A DNA stretch of 64,000 nucleotides from Ottowia thiooxydans DSM 14619 (GCF_000422885.1 NZ_AUGX01000010.1:62001-126000), one strand, 5' to 3'. Positions 21,966 through 32,386 are shown, numbered from the stretch's first letter. A program made the numbers and translations. Notes: generated by a model from the letters alone, not told the origin.

Positions 21966-24900
21966 TCACTGCAAAGACTCGGCCTTGCTGAGCAACCCAT
22001 CCACATCCGTGAACTTGCCATAAACAGCCGGGTTCTCCCCGACTGCCAGCGCCTTGAAGTGCGCCGTGCCGCATTTAATCTTGCCGCCCTCGCGGTCGCG
22101 CAGGTCTTCGTCGAACAGGCTGCTCTTGGTTTCCACCACGAAGTACAAGCGTTCGGTTCCGTCGCGCTCCACCAGTACGGCCCAGTCAGGGTTGTAGCTG
22201 CCCAATGGCGTAGGCACCTTGAACCAGCTTGGGAGCTTGGCGTAGACCTTGACCGCGTTGTTCTTCTCCAACTGGTCGGCAAACTCCCACTCAACCGCTG
22301 AATCAATGGCTACATGCTCGTAGACCGACTTTTCGGCGTTCATCCGGGCGTTGTGCTCGTTCAGGTAGCCCATCAACACGTTTTTTGGGTCTTCAAACAG
22401 CTCCTGCGCCCAATAGGCCTCGTCGCCCAGCCGCTGGTACTTGATACCGTCGACCAGGGCGAGACGCTTGCAGCGGTTGATGGACTCCGCCGTCAGCTCA
22501 ATAAACTGCTGGGGGTTGCGTTTGAATTCGTTCAGGCGCGTGCTCTCAGTCAGGATGCGTGCAATCGTCTTGCGCGTAAGCTGGGTGCGGTCTTGCAGCT
22601 CCGTGAGCAAGTCCGGCAATTCAATGTCGTTCTCGTTCAGCGTGACTGAGTCTGCACCGGCCTTCTCGGTGGCATTAACACCAGACTTCCCTATCGCAAT
22701 GCCAGCCTTGCGCCATTGCAGCCGGGTTTTGGCGATCTGCGGCATGTCGTTCAAGGCGTCTATGCACTTCTCGATCAACTTTTCGTTGTCGAAGTGCACG
22801 CGGTACGTGGTCTTGTGCTTGATGCGGTCCCACAGGGCTTTGAACTCGGCACTGACCAGCACCGACTTGCGCACGGCAATCTGCTTGCGCTCGTCGGCGT
22901 TCTTCACCTCCAGCTTGCCCGACAGCTTTTTCAGCACACCCGCGATTTGTGCGCGTTGGGCTTCAAAGTCAGCAGGTAGAACCAGCGTGCCATTCTTCAA
23001 TGCGGTCTTCAGTGCGTCTTGAACTTTGCCCTTGTCCGTGATGTAGCCCTGCGCTTTCAGGTGCGCCCACAAGGTCTTCGATGCCTCAAAGCCTAAAGCG
23101 GCCAGCTCTCCGTTTTCCTGTTCCACAGAGATTGCAGAGAAGACATGCGGCTTGACGATGCCGAAGTCAATGCCAGCATCCTCATAGTCCTTCTGCAGCT
23201 TTTCGGCGAACTGTTCGTAGCTTTCCGTGGCAATCACGGTCAGGGTGTTGATCTCGAAGCCACGCAGCCGCTCGCCTTGCTGGTTCACGCACAGCCGCAG
23301 TCCGCGGCCAATCGTCTGCCTGCGCCAGCGTTCCGTCTCGCGGGTGGAGAAGTTGCAAATCTGGAAGACGTTGGGGTTGTCCCAGCCTTCTTTCAGGGCA
23401 CTGTGCGAGAAGATGAACTTCAATGGCGACTCAAAGCTCAGCAGCTTTTCCTTGTCGCGCATGATGAGGTTGTAGGTGTCGTCATCAGCCGCAGTACTAC
23501 CGCTGGTGTCCTTCACCATTTCCACCGTCTTGCCGCCCACCTTTTTCTTGTCGATGGAGAAGTAACCGTTGTGCACTTCTTCGGCGGCGGTGCTCAGGTC
23601 AATCTCGTTGAAGAGGCTTTGGTAGTCGGGGTGGCGTGCCCACCGCTTGTACTCCTCTTCAAACATCAAGGCGTACTCGGCTTTCACGGCGTTGCCCTGG
23701 TCATCGTACTGGCGGTACTTCGCTACCTCGTCAATGAAGAACAGGCTCAACACTTTCACCCCCAGCGGGCGAAGGCGCTTTTCCTTGTCCAGGTGTTCTT
23801 TGATGGTGCGGCGGATCATTTCGCGCTGCACGGCGCTGGCATCCACATCGCCCCAGGCATCGCCCACGCGCAAATAGACCTCGCTGCCAGGCACCTTCAG
23901 TTCGATGAACTGGTCACCCTTAGCCGTGCGAATTTCACCGATACGGATGTTGCCGTACAGCGGGCGTTTGGTTTCCTGTTCAAGGTCAAAGCCGTCCTGC
24001 ACCGTGATGGTCTCGCGGCGCACGGCGCCCACCGCGTTCTCTTTGTCCACCTCGATGCTGGCGGTAATGAACCCCTTCTTGTTGCTCACCGCAAGTAGCT
24101 TCACGTAGGGCTTGTTGTTGCCGCCTTGCACCGTGGCTGCGGCCACCTCGATCTGCTTGACCAGCTTTTGCTCATAGGCATCCACGGCATCCAACTGGTA
24201 GACCATGTTGTGCTTGTCCACGTGCGTGGCGGAGTAGCGCAAAGCACACAGCGGGTTCATGTGGGCCAAGGCCTTCTTGCCTTTGCCGTCAATGCCGCCG
24301 TCCACACTCTGTGGCTCGTCCACGATCAAGATGGGGCTGGTATTGCGAATCAAGTCGATGGGGCGTTCACCACCGGTCTTCTCGCTGGCTCGGTACATCT
24401 TGTTCTTCGACTTCTCGCGACGCTTGGCCTCGTCGGATTCTTCTGCTGCCGCTGCAGCCTCGTCACCGAACTTGTTGATCGCACCCACGGTGATGACCAT
24501 CACCTGAATGTTGGGGCTGGTCGCAAAGTTCCGCACCTGGCCCAGCTTTTCGGAGTCGTACTGAAAGAACTCGTAGCCCTTGGCACCAGGGTACAGGCCC
24601 TCAAAGTGCTCGCGGGTAATCTCAAGCGTCTTGTTGACGCCTTCCTTGATGGCCACGGACGGCACCACCACCACAAACTTGGTGAAGCCATAACGCTGGT
24701 TCAGCTCAAACACCGTGCGCAGGTAAACATAGGTCTTGCCCGTGCCTGTTTCCATCTCCACGGTGAAGTCCAGCGCCTGCTTGGCCTTCAGCGGATCAGA
24801 CGGCTGCAGGCCGTTGCGCAGCTGCACCTTCTGCAAGTTCTCGCTCAACTCTTCGTCCACGAGTAACTGCAAGGCGTTGCCAATGCCACCCTCGGCCGTG

Positions 24901-25058
24901 AACTGCTTGCCCTCAAAGCTCTGCTGGCCAGAATCGGCCAATGCTTGCGCCGTCACGGTGAACACCGAGCGGCAGACCTCTTGCCCACGGAAGATATCGC
25001 ACACCGCCTCGATGGCAGCGGCTTGATAGGGCAGGTCGGATTCAAAATGCAGTTTCAT
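21966..25058 (-). CDS. Type III restriction endonuclease subunit (Res)
   Basis: 1030 residues from the ATG at 25058 (MKLHFESDLPYQAAAIEAVC). The SF2 helicase core has Walker A METGTGKT (102-109), motif II DEPQ (247-250) and a motif VI-like RRQTIGRGLRL. The C-terminal nuclease has the PD...ExK pattern NPDWAVLVERDG then FVVETKSS (about 957-980). Res translocates on DNA with ATP after Mod binds an unmodified site and cuts when two complexes meet. Mod is encoded upstream on the same strand, separated from Res by a UvrD-type helicase gene. All catalytic residues are present, so it should be active. Confidence 0.9.
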   Translation of the reverse strand: MKLHFESDLPYQAAAIEAVCDIFRGQEVCRSVFTVTAQALADSGQQSFEGKQFTAEGGIGNALQLLVDEELSENLQKVQLRNGLQPSDPLKAKQALDFTVEMETGTGKTYVYLRTVFELNQRYGFTKFVVVVPSVAIKEGVNKTLEITREHFEGLYPGAKGYEFFQYDSEKLGQVRNFATSPNIQVMVITVGAINKFGDEAAAAAEESDEAKRREKSKNKMYRASEKTGGERPIDLIRNTSPILIVDEPQSVDGGIDGKGKKALAHMNPLCALRYSATHVDKHNMVYQLDAVDAYEQKLVKQIEVAAATVQGGNNKPYVKLLAVSNKKGFITASIEVDKENAVGAVRRETITVQDGFDLEQETKRPLYGNIRIGEIRTAKGDQFIELKVPGSEVYLRVGDAWGDVDASAVQREMIRRTIKEHLDKEKRLRPLGVKVLSLFFIDEVAKYRQYDDQGNAVKAEYALMFEEEYKRWARHPDYQSLFNEIDLSTAAEEVHNGYFSIDKKKVGGKTVEMVKDTSGSTAADDDTYNLIMRDKEKLLSFESPLKFIFSHSALKEGWDNPNVFQICNFSTRETERWRRQTIGRGLRLCVNQQGERLRGFEINTLTVIATESYEQFAEKLQKDYEDAGIDFGIVKPHVFSAISVEQENGELAALGFEASKTLWAHLKAQGYITDKGKVQDALKTALKNGTLVLPADFEAQRAQIAGVLKKLSGKLEVKNADERKQIAVRKSVLVSAEFKALWDRIKHKTTYRVHFDNEKLIEKCIDALNDMPQIAKTRLQWRKAGIAIGKSGVNATEKAGADSVTLNENDIELPDLLTELQDRTQLTRKTIARILTESTRLNEFKRNPQQFIELTAESINRCKRLALVDGIKYQRLGDEAYWAQELFEDPKNVLMGYLNEHNARMNAEKSVYEHVAIDSAVEWEFADQLEKNNAVKVYAKLPSWFKVPTPLGSYNPDWAVLVERDGTERLYFVVETKSSLFDEDLRDREGGKIKCGTAHFKALAVGENPAVYGKFTDVDGLLSKAESLQ

Positions 25059-25133
25059 GCTTCGTACCTTGGTCTGTTCCCTGTGCGTACACACAAGCCA
25101 GACTCAAATTCATATTGCTGTGGAACGGGAGTG

Positions 25134-28130
25134 TCATGGCTGGCCTACACAGTCTTGGTAGATAGTGCGAACGTCAGCCAACTGTGGAGCCAGTGTCTTG
25201 GTGCCGGATAGCAGCATGAGACTTTGCCGTGCGCGTGTGATTCCAACATACAGACGATTGATATGCGAGGCATTGCTGAGGTCGTAGCGGTCAACCCCGG
25301 CCAGCAGCACTACGTCGAACTCCAAGCCTTTGGAATTCGCCACGTCCGCAAAGTGCCGTACATGCCGCCGGGCCAGATTTACCTTCTCTGAAAGCTCCGC
25401 CTCAACCATGCGTTCACGCAATTCCACCTCAAGGCGCTTGTAGGTCTTCGCGGCCGCAGCGGAATCAGGGAACAAGACGGCCACGGTCTGGTGGCGCTTA
25501 GCCGACACCAGGGCATCAACAATGCGTGCGTCCATGGCGTCATCTGTTTCGCACACCTGGATGCGAGGCCGCACCAAGCTTGCGCCTTCTTGTCGTGCCT
25601 TCTCTGCCAAAGCTGTGGAGGGTTGCTCTCCACCTTGTAAAACTGCACGGAAGCTCGCACTAAACAAAGCCAATCCTGGTGCATCGGCTTGACGAAGGTT
25701 TTCCGTCAGCATTACATGCGGCAGTGCTTGGCCGGGGAAACAGGCCTTCAGATCGATGCTGCTGCCGTGGTGCAGCTTTTGCGCAATGTCGCCCACTACC
25801 GTCACAGCGTGGTACTTGGGATTGGACTGCCCGACCATCAAGAACACTTGCTGTTCGGTGAAGTCTTGAACCTCATCGACAAACACAGCTTGATAGAACG
25901 CTGGTTCCTGTAGTTGCCGCAAACCACCTTGCTTCAGGCCACGCCCCATTAAATGGCTCAAGCACAGCAGTAGGTCAATGTCTTCGTCCGCTAATTTGAA
26001 CTTGCTCAGCTGCGCATGTAGGCGGTTTGCCAGTGCGACGTCAGGGAACTGACCTGCAGACTCTTGCATAGCAGTAAGGTACTGATCGGCCACGCTGGTC
26101 AAGGGTTGCAAAAGCTTGCGGCGCAGAATACGGCGAAACATGGTGTCCGGCGTACTGCTTCTTGGCTGGCCTGGCGCTGTTGTCTCTACCGTTGTATCCG
26201 CTTCTTCATCTGCCAGTTCTTCGTCTCCCTTGCCATCATCGGTAGGCAACAACGGCAGCTTGGCGCGTCCCCAACCCAGCATGCGAGGAAGGCGGCGCAA
26301 TGCACCGTCTACAGGTGCGTAAATCAATTCTGTTGCCTCAGGCAACAGACGAATGAACAAGTGGTTTACATCGGATGCCACAGCGTAGACATTTTTGCCA
26401 GACGGCTCGCGTGCAATCACTTTGCCAGCGGTCATTAGTGCTCGTGTTTCATCTGACCACTGCAAGGGCTCTCCCGTGACCGTCAGCAATTGCAACGATG
26501 AGTCGATGGGGCCATTTGCATCCAAGAAAACCAGTCGCTGGCCGGAGACGAAGTACAGGGCCGCCTTGCATTCGACAAGCTTTTGCGCCAACGCATTTTC
26601 ATCGTTCGCAAACAATGTCTGGTCTTCAACGCGGGTCCAGATCACCTTGGCACCCATCACGCGCTTGCGAACGTCTTCCACTTTGTTCAGCAGTCGAACG
26701 GCCAGGCGGTCCAGCGCAAATGCGCCAGTGCGTGGGGCTTGAGCCAGTTCAACGGCGATTTCATGCAGGTCATGTTGCAAATGTTCGAGTGCAACTTTGG
26801 TAACCCGCGTTACCTTGGCGCGGGCATCTGGCTCAAACGGTTCGGCCAATTCTGAAGAGCTTGGTAGGGCATCAATGAGTCGTGCAGATATTTGCCGGGC
26901 GATGGCCTGATCTGCTGCATGCAGCCAGCTCATGGTTGTCGCTTGGTTTGCTTCACGAGCCTCGGTAAACCCAGCCCATCTGCGGCCAGGCACTGGACTA
27001 CTGGTCAGGCGGCGGTGCTCGCGTAACTTGGTTTGCAACTCTTTGTATTCATGTACAGGCAGGTTAGGCAGGTCGATGCGACGGCAAGTTTCTTGCAGAT
27101 ATTGAATCAGCTCGCCGGTGCGAACAAAGCCAACGCAACTTTCCTGGGAAAACTGCCCTGCAAAATCCGCTGACCAGTAGTCCTGGTCTTGTCCCACCAC
27201 ATCGCGGAATAACTTCTCATCGCTCACGCTTGCTGCGTTGAAGGTGGTCAACATCTTCGTTCGGCCCAATGCTGCTGAAGTCTTGCCGGAGCCCGCAATA
27301 CCCTCGACAAACATTGCACCCATCGGGGACCGGGCAATGATCTGATTTTGTTCGACGGTTTGGTGCGTAAAAAAACGTTCACTCAGACCGTAATACTCTT
27401 CTTGCTTGACCGGTGGCTCGTCAGGGTTCCAGTCCTCGTCGCCGTCAATGTCCAAATCGGCGTCGGCGTCGTCGGGTTCGTCCACCACGGTGAACGCGGC
27501 AATCTCTACCACGGCGGGTGGCAGATCGATCGGCTCAGGCTGCACGACCGACGCCCGGGGCTCAATGACCTGTGGTTGAGCCTCTTCAGCAGGTGTCGTC
27601 GGCTTGGCTGATCGTTTCTTCCCAATGAAGGCACGCAGGTCTGAAACGGCACCTTTGCCGTCATCACCCAATATCCCCATGTGCAGGAAGTTGCGCACAT
27701 TGGGTTCAAACTCGGGTCCGCCGAAGCGGTCAAATGAACGAACCTCTGTGATGCGGTAGTCGCCCCACAGCTTGCTACGGCCTTCATAGCCGGGCTGGAA
27801 GATGGTGGCCACTCGGCCCACCGGCGAGTGGGGCGTACAGTAGCCCGAAGCTTGATTGGGGTATACGGCCTCGGTTTGACTCAGGCGGAATTTCAGTCGT
27901 CCCTTCAATTCGGTATCGATGACTACCGTCTTGGCATAGGCACTGCGGCGAAGCAGCTTGTACAAGGGTGCGCTGGAATGCGACACGTAACCGTACGTGT
28001 CGGCAAATCCGCCTAGGGCATCGAGATTCTGATCTTCGTAGATCATCCTGTCGGCATAGTCGATCACGCCCTCCAGAATCGCAATCTCGTCTGCGCTGTA
28101 TTCGCGCTTGATCTTCTCGCTCAGAGTCAT
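25134..28130 (-). CDS. UvrD/HelD-like superfamily I helicase with GreA-like N-terminal domain
   Basis: 998 residues. The SF1 helicase motifs are clear: Walker A EGIAGSGKT (276-284), motif II AVFVDEVQDFTEQ, motif III VTVVGDIAQKL and motif V/VI SKGLEFDVVLL then LYVGITRARQSLMLLSG. Residues about 66-135 (KTVVIDTELKGRLKFRLSQT, CTPHSPVGRVA, GDYRITEVRSF) follow the C-terminal domain of GreA/GreB, which binds RNA polymerase. An acidic low-complexity linker (about 180-245) joins the parts. HelD-type helicases also act on RNA polymerase, so a transcription-linked role is conceivable. The gene lies between mod and res in the same direction, an uncommon position; I infer it belongs to the restriction operon. 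Confidence 0.75.
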   Translation of the reverse strand: MTLSEKIKREYSADEIAILEGVIDYADRMIYEDQNLDALGGFADTYGYVSHSSAPLYKLLRRSAYAKTVVIDTELKGRLKFRLSQTEAVYPNQASGYCTPHSPVGRVATIFQPGYEGRSKLWGDYRITEVRSFDRFGGPEFEPNVRNFLHMGILGDDGKGAVSDLRAFIGKKRSAKPTTPAEEAQPQVIEPRASVVQPEPIDLPPAVVEIAAFTVVDEPDDADADLDIDGDEDWNPDEPPVKQEEYYGLSERFFTHQTVEQNQIIARSPMGAMFVEGIAGSGKTSAALGRTKMLTTFNAASVSDEKLFRDVVGQDQDYWSADFAGQFSQESCVGFVRTGELIQYLQETCRRIDLPNLPVHEYKELQTKLREHRRLTSSPVPGRRWAGFTEAREANQATTMSWLHAADQAIARQISARLIDALPSSSELAEPFEPDARAKVTRVTKVALEHLQHDLHEIAVELAQAPRTGAFALDRLAVRLLNKVEDVRKRVMGAKVIWTRVEDQTLFANDENALAQKLVECKAALYFVSGQRLVFLDANGPIDSSLQLLTVTGEPLQWSDETRALMTAGKVIAREPSGKNVYAVASDVNHLFIRLLPEATELIYAPVDGALRRLPRMLGWGRAKLPLLPTDDGKGDEELADEEADTTVETTAPGQPRSSTPDTMFRRILRRKLLQPLTSVADQYLTAMQESAGQFPDVALANRLHAQLSKFKLADEDIDLLLCLSHLMGRGLKQGGLRQLQEPAFYQAVFVDEVQDFTEQQVFLMVGQSNPKYHAVTVVGDIAQKLHHGSSIDLKACFPGQALPHVMLTENLRQADAPGLALFSASFRAVLQGGEQPSTALAEKARQEGASLVRPRIQVCETDDAMDARIVDALVSAKRHQTVAVLFPDSAAAAKTYKRLEVELRERMVEAELSEKVNLARRHVRHFADVANSKGLEFDVVLLAGVDRYDLSNASHINRLYVGITRARQSLMLLSGTKTLAPQLADVRTIYQDCVGQP

Positions 28131-28280
28131 GCTTCTCCCTTATCTTGCTATTAGGTGCTATATGGTCAGGTTTCTCTCGCGCTTGGTAGCGTCAGTGAAT
28201 GGGCGTAATCTGTCGGTCGCACTCGGGTTGAACCGTTTCCATTTTGGAAATAGTTGTCGGGTGAACGGTGAACACTGGCA

Positions 28281-30224
28281 TCACAAACTCCGCACCTGCT
28301 TGACACCATGCTGTTCGAGGATGGCAGCCAGATTGCTCTTGGCCACGTCATTCTCAAATGCACTGTCGCGGAATACGGCGGTGGTAGCTCCGGCGGTAGC
28401 TTGCTCATCGCGCCATGCCGCAATACCCAATGCCAAAGGTTCCGCGTCGGCTACCGAAATATGCTCGTGTAGGCAAGCCATGAGCGTGCCACCGCCTATG
28501 CTGTGAACGGGCTTACCTGCAATCTCTCGCAAATCAGCATCGGTGCAAAGATCGAGCCCCAACTTGATGAGTACCTCGTAAAGCACATCGTTTTCAGACC
28601 GACCGCTTTCGATGTGTTCCAAGTTGGCAAGTAAAGAACCTGCAATATCCGACGAGTTTGGATTCCAGGCGCGAATGTTGGATGTGTCCAGCTTGAACGA
28701 GCGAAATCCAATATCTCCAGCAAACATTGGATTTTCTGATTTCACTTTCTGACCGGCACGCCGCAATCGTTCTTTTGTCAGCTCTGCAATATTCTTAGGC
28801 TTCCCATTTTGTTCACAAAACAGTGCGGCACTACGCTGATCGTTGTTATCAACAGAAAGTGGCTCTGGCAGCTGAACCATGATGAACCGGCGATTCCCAT
28901 TGTCTTCAGAATTGGCCTTCAAAACTGCATGTGCAGTTGAACCTGATCCTGCAAAGAAGTCGAGAACGATTGAATCTGGCGGTGCCGCGATTGTCAACAT
29001 TCGCTGTATCAAGCGAATCGGCTTTGGTGTTGAAAACACTTTTTGCCCGATAAGTGTTGAGGTCTCCTTTTGAGCCTCATCGTTGTGACCACATTCTTCA
29101 AACGTCCACCAAGTTGGTGGAACAATTCCTTGCTGTACCTCGTTGAGGTATCGCTTCAGTCGAGGCTTTTTATAGGACTGATCTGGTCCCCAGTAAAGAC
29201 GACCCTCCCTTTCAATCTCAATATGTTTTTCCTTGGAGTAACGCCAGACTGCATGCTCTTCCGGCCAGACGTCATCTCCGGTTCGGGGATGACGCACTGA
29301 ATACCAGAGAGTCGGTCGTTCATCTTTGGATTTGTTGCTAACGTAATTGTCGGATGCCCACTCCCCACGAGGGTCATTATCTGGATTTGTATAGCGTGCA
29401 TTTTGCTGTTCCGTTCTAGGAAGTAATCCTCGGACAAAAGATTCTGATTTCCGATATACAAGAACATGATCGTGCATAACACCAATGCCTGGATCGTCGT
29501 TTGCAACCGCATATTTTTTCTGCCACACAACGTTGGCAACGAAATTTTCCTCTCCGAAAATTTCATCAGCGACCTTGCGCATGTTCGCCACTTCAGTGTC
29601 GTCCAATGTTAAAAACAAAGCGCCATCTTCAGCCAGAAGGCTTCTTGCCAATCGCAGCCGTGGATAAATCATGTTTAACCAGTCGGTATGAAATCGACCA
29701 CTGGTTTCGGCATTGCTAGTAATCTTCGAGCCATCAGTTGATTGGCCTGTCAACTCAAGGTAGTTCTTAATGTTGTCCTGGAAGTTGTCGGGGTATACGA
29801 AATCCTTACCAGTGTTGTACGGCGGGTCGATGTAGATCAGTTTGATTTTGCCCGCATAGCTCTTTTGCAGCAGCTTCAGCACTTCAAGGTTGTCGCCCTC
29901 GATCATCAGATTTTGGGTGCTATCCCAGTCCACGCTTTCATCCGGGCAAGGGCGCAAGGTGCCGGTGCTGGGCGTCAACGCAATCTGACGTGCACGGCGC
30001 TTGCCATGCCAGTTGAGTCCGTACTTTTCTTCGGAGTCCGCTGCGGTGGCATCACCGATCAGGTTCTTCAAGACTTCGACGTTTAGGGTTGCCGTGGTCT
30101 TTCCGCCTTGGGCAGTCTCGGTCACCAACTCAGGGAACATTGCCTTTAGCTTGGCTATGTTGTCGGCAATCAGATCGGTGCTTCGTGCTTCTGGCGACTG
30201 CGCTTCGATTTTTTGGATGCTCAT
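28281..30224 (-). CDS. Type III restriction-modification methyltransferase (Mod)
   Basis: 647 residues, beta-class adenine-N6 DNA methyltransferase: motif IV DPPY (133-136 in LIYIDPPYNTGKDF) precedes motif I DFFAGSGST (422-430). The stretch between them holds the target recognition domain. Mod gives site specificity to the whole type III complex and methylates one strand to protect host DNA. The middle of the gene (roughly 28700-29770) is visibly richer in A and T than its ends, which fits exchange of the recognition domain. Res is encoded about 3.2 kb downstream on the same strand, and a DUF262 gene precedes it by 38 bp. Confidence 0.9.
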   Translation of the reverse strand: MSIQKIEAQSPEARSTDLIADNIAKLKAMFPELVTETAQGGKTTATLNVEVLKNLIGDATAADSEEKYGLNWHGKRRARQIALTPSTGTLRPCPDESVDWDSTQNLMIEGDNLEVLKLLQKSYAGKIKLIYIDPPYNTGKDFVYPDNFQDNIKNYLELTGQSTDGSKITSNAETSGRFHTDWLNMIYPRLRLARSLLAEDGALFLTLDDTEVANMRKVADEIFGEENFVANVVWQKKYAVANDDPGIGVMHDHVLVYRKSESFVRGLLPRTEQQNARYTNPDNDPRGEWASDNYVSNKSKDERPTLWYSVRHPRTGDDVWPEEHAVWRYSKEKHIEIEREGRLYWGPDQSYKKPRLKRYLNEVQQGIVPPTWWTFEECGHNDEAQKETSTLIGQKVFSTPKPIRLIQRMLTIAAPPDSIVLDFFAGSGSTAHAVLKANSEDNGNRRFIMVQLPEPLSVDNNDQRSAALFCEQNGKPKNIAELTKERLRRAGQKVKSENPMFAGDIGFRSFKLDTSNIRAWNPNSSDIAGSLLANLEHIESGRSENDVLYEVLIKLGLDLCTDADLREIAGKPVHSIGGGTLMACLHEHISVADAEPLALGIAAWRDEQATAGATTAVFRDSAFENDVAKSNLAAILEQHGVKQVRSL

Positions 30225-30262
30225 CTTTGGGTACTTTCGATATTCTTTGATTCAATGCTGGC

Positions 30263-32386
30263 TCAGGCGTCTTGGGGGCCGCCCATCTGGCGGTCGAACG
30301 ACTGACGAATCAGGCCCATCACATAGGGCAATTCATCGACGCTGCTCAGGCCAATCTCCACGTCGCCATTGCCCCAGCGTCCAATGTTGGAAATGTCGCG
30401 GCACAAGCCCTTGGGATCTTCAATGTCGTCGATGCCCAGGTTGAGCACCAGAAGCAGGCGCTTGGCCTGCGGCACCACATCCACGAAGTTGGTCTCAGCC
30501 TTGTAGGCCACATAGAGCTTCAAGAATTCTTCGCTGACACATGGGTCAAGTGCCATAACCGATTTGCGCAGTGTCTCAAACAGGTCGCGCATGGGGCCTG
30601 TGACCAAGTGCGCGTGGTCTGCCACGCTGTATTGCTGGCCGGGTTTGGCGGCAGCGGGGCGGTAGGCGTCCAACATATCGTCGGCCAGGTCCGGGGCTCT
30701 CCAAACTTTGGCCGCGTCTGCGGCCAGTCGGTCGGCGCGATCTTTGATGGACGCCTCATTCCATTGGCTGACTTTGCCAAGCCCAATGTTTAGCTTGAGC
30801 GGGCTGTGGGCGAAGCCGACGGGGTTGCCCTCCTTGTCGGTGACTTGGTCTCGTTTGTAGGCAAAGGGGTGGTCGCTATATTCGCTGTTGTAGCCGGTCA
30901 GCGTGAGGTTGCCCAATGTGTGCAACCAGTCTTGCTGGATGCGTTGCCAGTCGGAGCCCAGCTCGGCTTGCCATTCCTTGGACAAGGCTTCGTTTTGGGG
31001 AAGGATGTGCTCAATGGTGTAGTCCTCAACCATAACTCGCTCTTTGCGGCCATGGTTTTCAAGGCGGCGCAGCCAATAGCTGCGGCTGCGGAAGTTGTAG
31101 AGGTCGCGCACCTTCACATCGCGCTGAAATTCGTCATCACTGGGAAAACGGCGGTACGAGGGCAGCAGAAGGAAAGCCGCTTGCACGCTTTCAAGGTATC
31201 TGTCCTTCTTGAGGGTGCGGCTCATCCCCGCAAAGGTCTTGTTCAGCGAGTTGGTAGGAATGGCGCAGATGGCGCGGCGGAACACGTAGCTCTCCACCAA
31301 TCGCACGATGCGCAGCACCTCTTCGCTGGTTAGGCGGCCTTGCTTGTAGTCGTGGTAAACGTCGAGCAAGAAGGGATAGGCCACATCCACCTTCAGCTCA
31401 CGTAAGTCATGGAAGGCTTGCTTGAGCGAGGCATCTGTTTCAGTGCCCAAGGCCATGGCACAGTAGTAGGACGCGTAGGCGTGAATGTCGGCCACCAGGT
31501 CGCGCGTGTCGCCTTTGAGCCCACGTGCAAAGGTCTTGAACGCGACATAGACCTCACGCACATTCGGAATCTCACCCGTCTTGGCCGTCAGGTAATGGCG
31601 CATGAAGGCGTCGAAGTGCACCACGTAAGCCGCTTGGCCAAACGCCCTCTCCATGGGGCGCCAGTAGGTCTTGTACAGCTCGGTCTGTAGCTTAGGCTCC
31701 AAGCCCATCAAAATGAAGTTGCGGATGAGGTCCGCCTGGCTGAGTTCCAGCCCGGTGGAGTTCATGCTTTCAAAGATCAGCTGCGGGTTGTCTTGGGCGC
31801 GGTCGAGCGACACATCCACGATCACCAACTTGGCAAGGCCTTGGCACATAGCTTCCAGCTCGCCTTGGTTGGCGGCGATCAGCTCTTGGAACAAGGCATA
31901 GTTTTCGGTGATGCGGCTACTGGCCTCAGCGGGCATGGGCGTGTTTTGAAGGATTGCCAACAGCGTTTCTTTGTCGGTTTCGGACAGGATCAGCTTGAAG
32001 TGCCGTTCACCTTCTTCGTCTGGGTTCAAAAGGTAGTAGTTGCGCAACTTCTTGTTCGAGAAGGCCTCCAGCAGTTCGCCCAGTCCTTGCGTCTCGAAGT
32101 GTTTGGCCAGAGCTGCAATGAGCAAGGTGCTGGTGGTCAGGCGTTGCTGTCCGTCAATGACCAACAAGGCTTCTTGGCTGGTGACGGAAGACAGGCCACG
32201 CTCTACATAAACAATGGAGCCGATGAAGTGGGCTTGAACCTTCTCCTCGCGTCCAGCACGCATCAAGTCTGACCAGAGTTGACGGCACTGCTCCGCAGTC
32301 CACGAATAGTTGCGCTGGTATATGGGAATGACAAACTGCGGAGACTTCCGGAGGAACTTGAGTAGGTTCGCTTCTGTTGCTTTCAC
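30263..32386 (-). CDS. DUF262/DUF1524 GmrSD-like protein (putative modification-dependent nuclease)
   Basis: 707 residues. The N-terminal DUF262 domain (ParB/sulfiredoxin fold) has IPIYQRNYSW (20-29) and VIDGQQRLTTSTLL (76-89), the nucleotide-binding signature. A long helical region follows. The DUF1524 HNH-like nuclease has YTIEHILPQNEALSKEWQ and HTLGNLTLTGYNSEYSD, with the catalytic His. A C-terminal DUF5655-like domain (PCVSEEFLKLYVAYKAETNFVDV, then DVEIGLSSVDELPYVMGLIRQSF) ends the protein. GmrS/GmrD-type proteins cut DNA carrying modified cytosines, so it would complement the type III enzyme. It lies between the DUF4391 and mod genes in the same operon. Confidence 0.8.
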   Translation of the reverse strand: MKATEANLLKFLRKSPQFVIPIYQRNYSWTAEQCRQLWSDLMRAGREEKVQAHFIGSIVYVERGLSSVTSQEALLVIDGQQRLTTSTLLIAALAKHFETQGLGELLEAFSNKKLRNYYLLNPDEEGERHFKLILSETDKETLLAILQNTPMPAEASSRITENYALFQELIAANQGELEAMCQGLAKLVIVDVSLDRAQDNPQLIFESMNSTGLELSQADLIRNFILMGLEPKLQTELYKTYWRPMERAFGQAAYVVHFDAFMRHYLTAKTGEIPNVREVYVAFKTFARGLKGDTRDLVADIHAYASYYCAMALGTETDASLKQAFHDLRELKVDVAYPFLLDVYHDYKQGRLTSEEVLRIVRLVESYVFRRAICAIPTNSLNKTFAGMSRTLKKDRYLESVQAAFLLLPSYRRFPSDDEFQRDVKVRDLYNFRSRSYWLRRLENHGRKERVMVEDYTIEHILPQNEALSKEWQAELGSDWQRIQQDWLHTLGNLTLTGYNSEYSDHPFAYKRDQVTDKEGNPVGFAHSPLKLNIGLGKVSQWNEASIKDRADRLAADAAKVWRAPDLADDMLDAYRPAAAKPGQQYSVADHAHLVTGPMRDLFETLRKSVMALDPCVSEEFLKLYVAYKAETNFVDVVPQAKRLLLVLNLGIDDIEDPKGLCRDISNIGRWGNGDVEIGLSSVDELPYVMGLIRQSFDRQMGGPQDA

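Noticed and set aside
23145-24098. 317-residue plus-strand ORF
   Set aside because: It is antisense to the central helicase part of res and has low-complexity His/Val/Ala composition without any motif.
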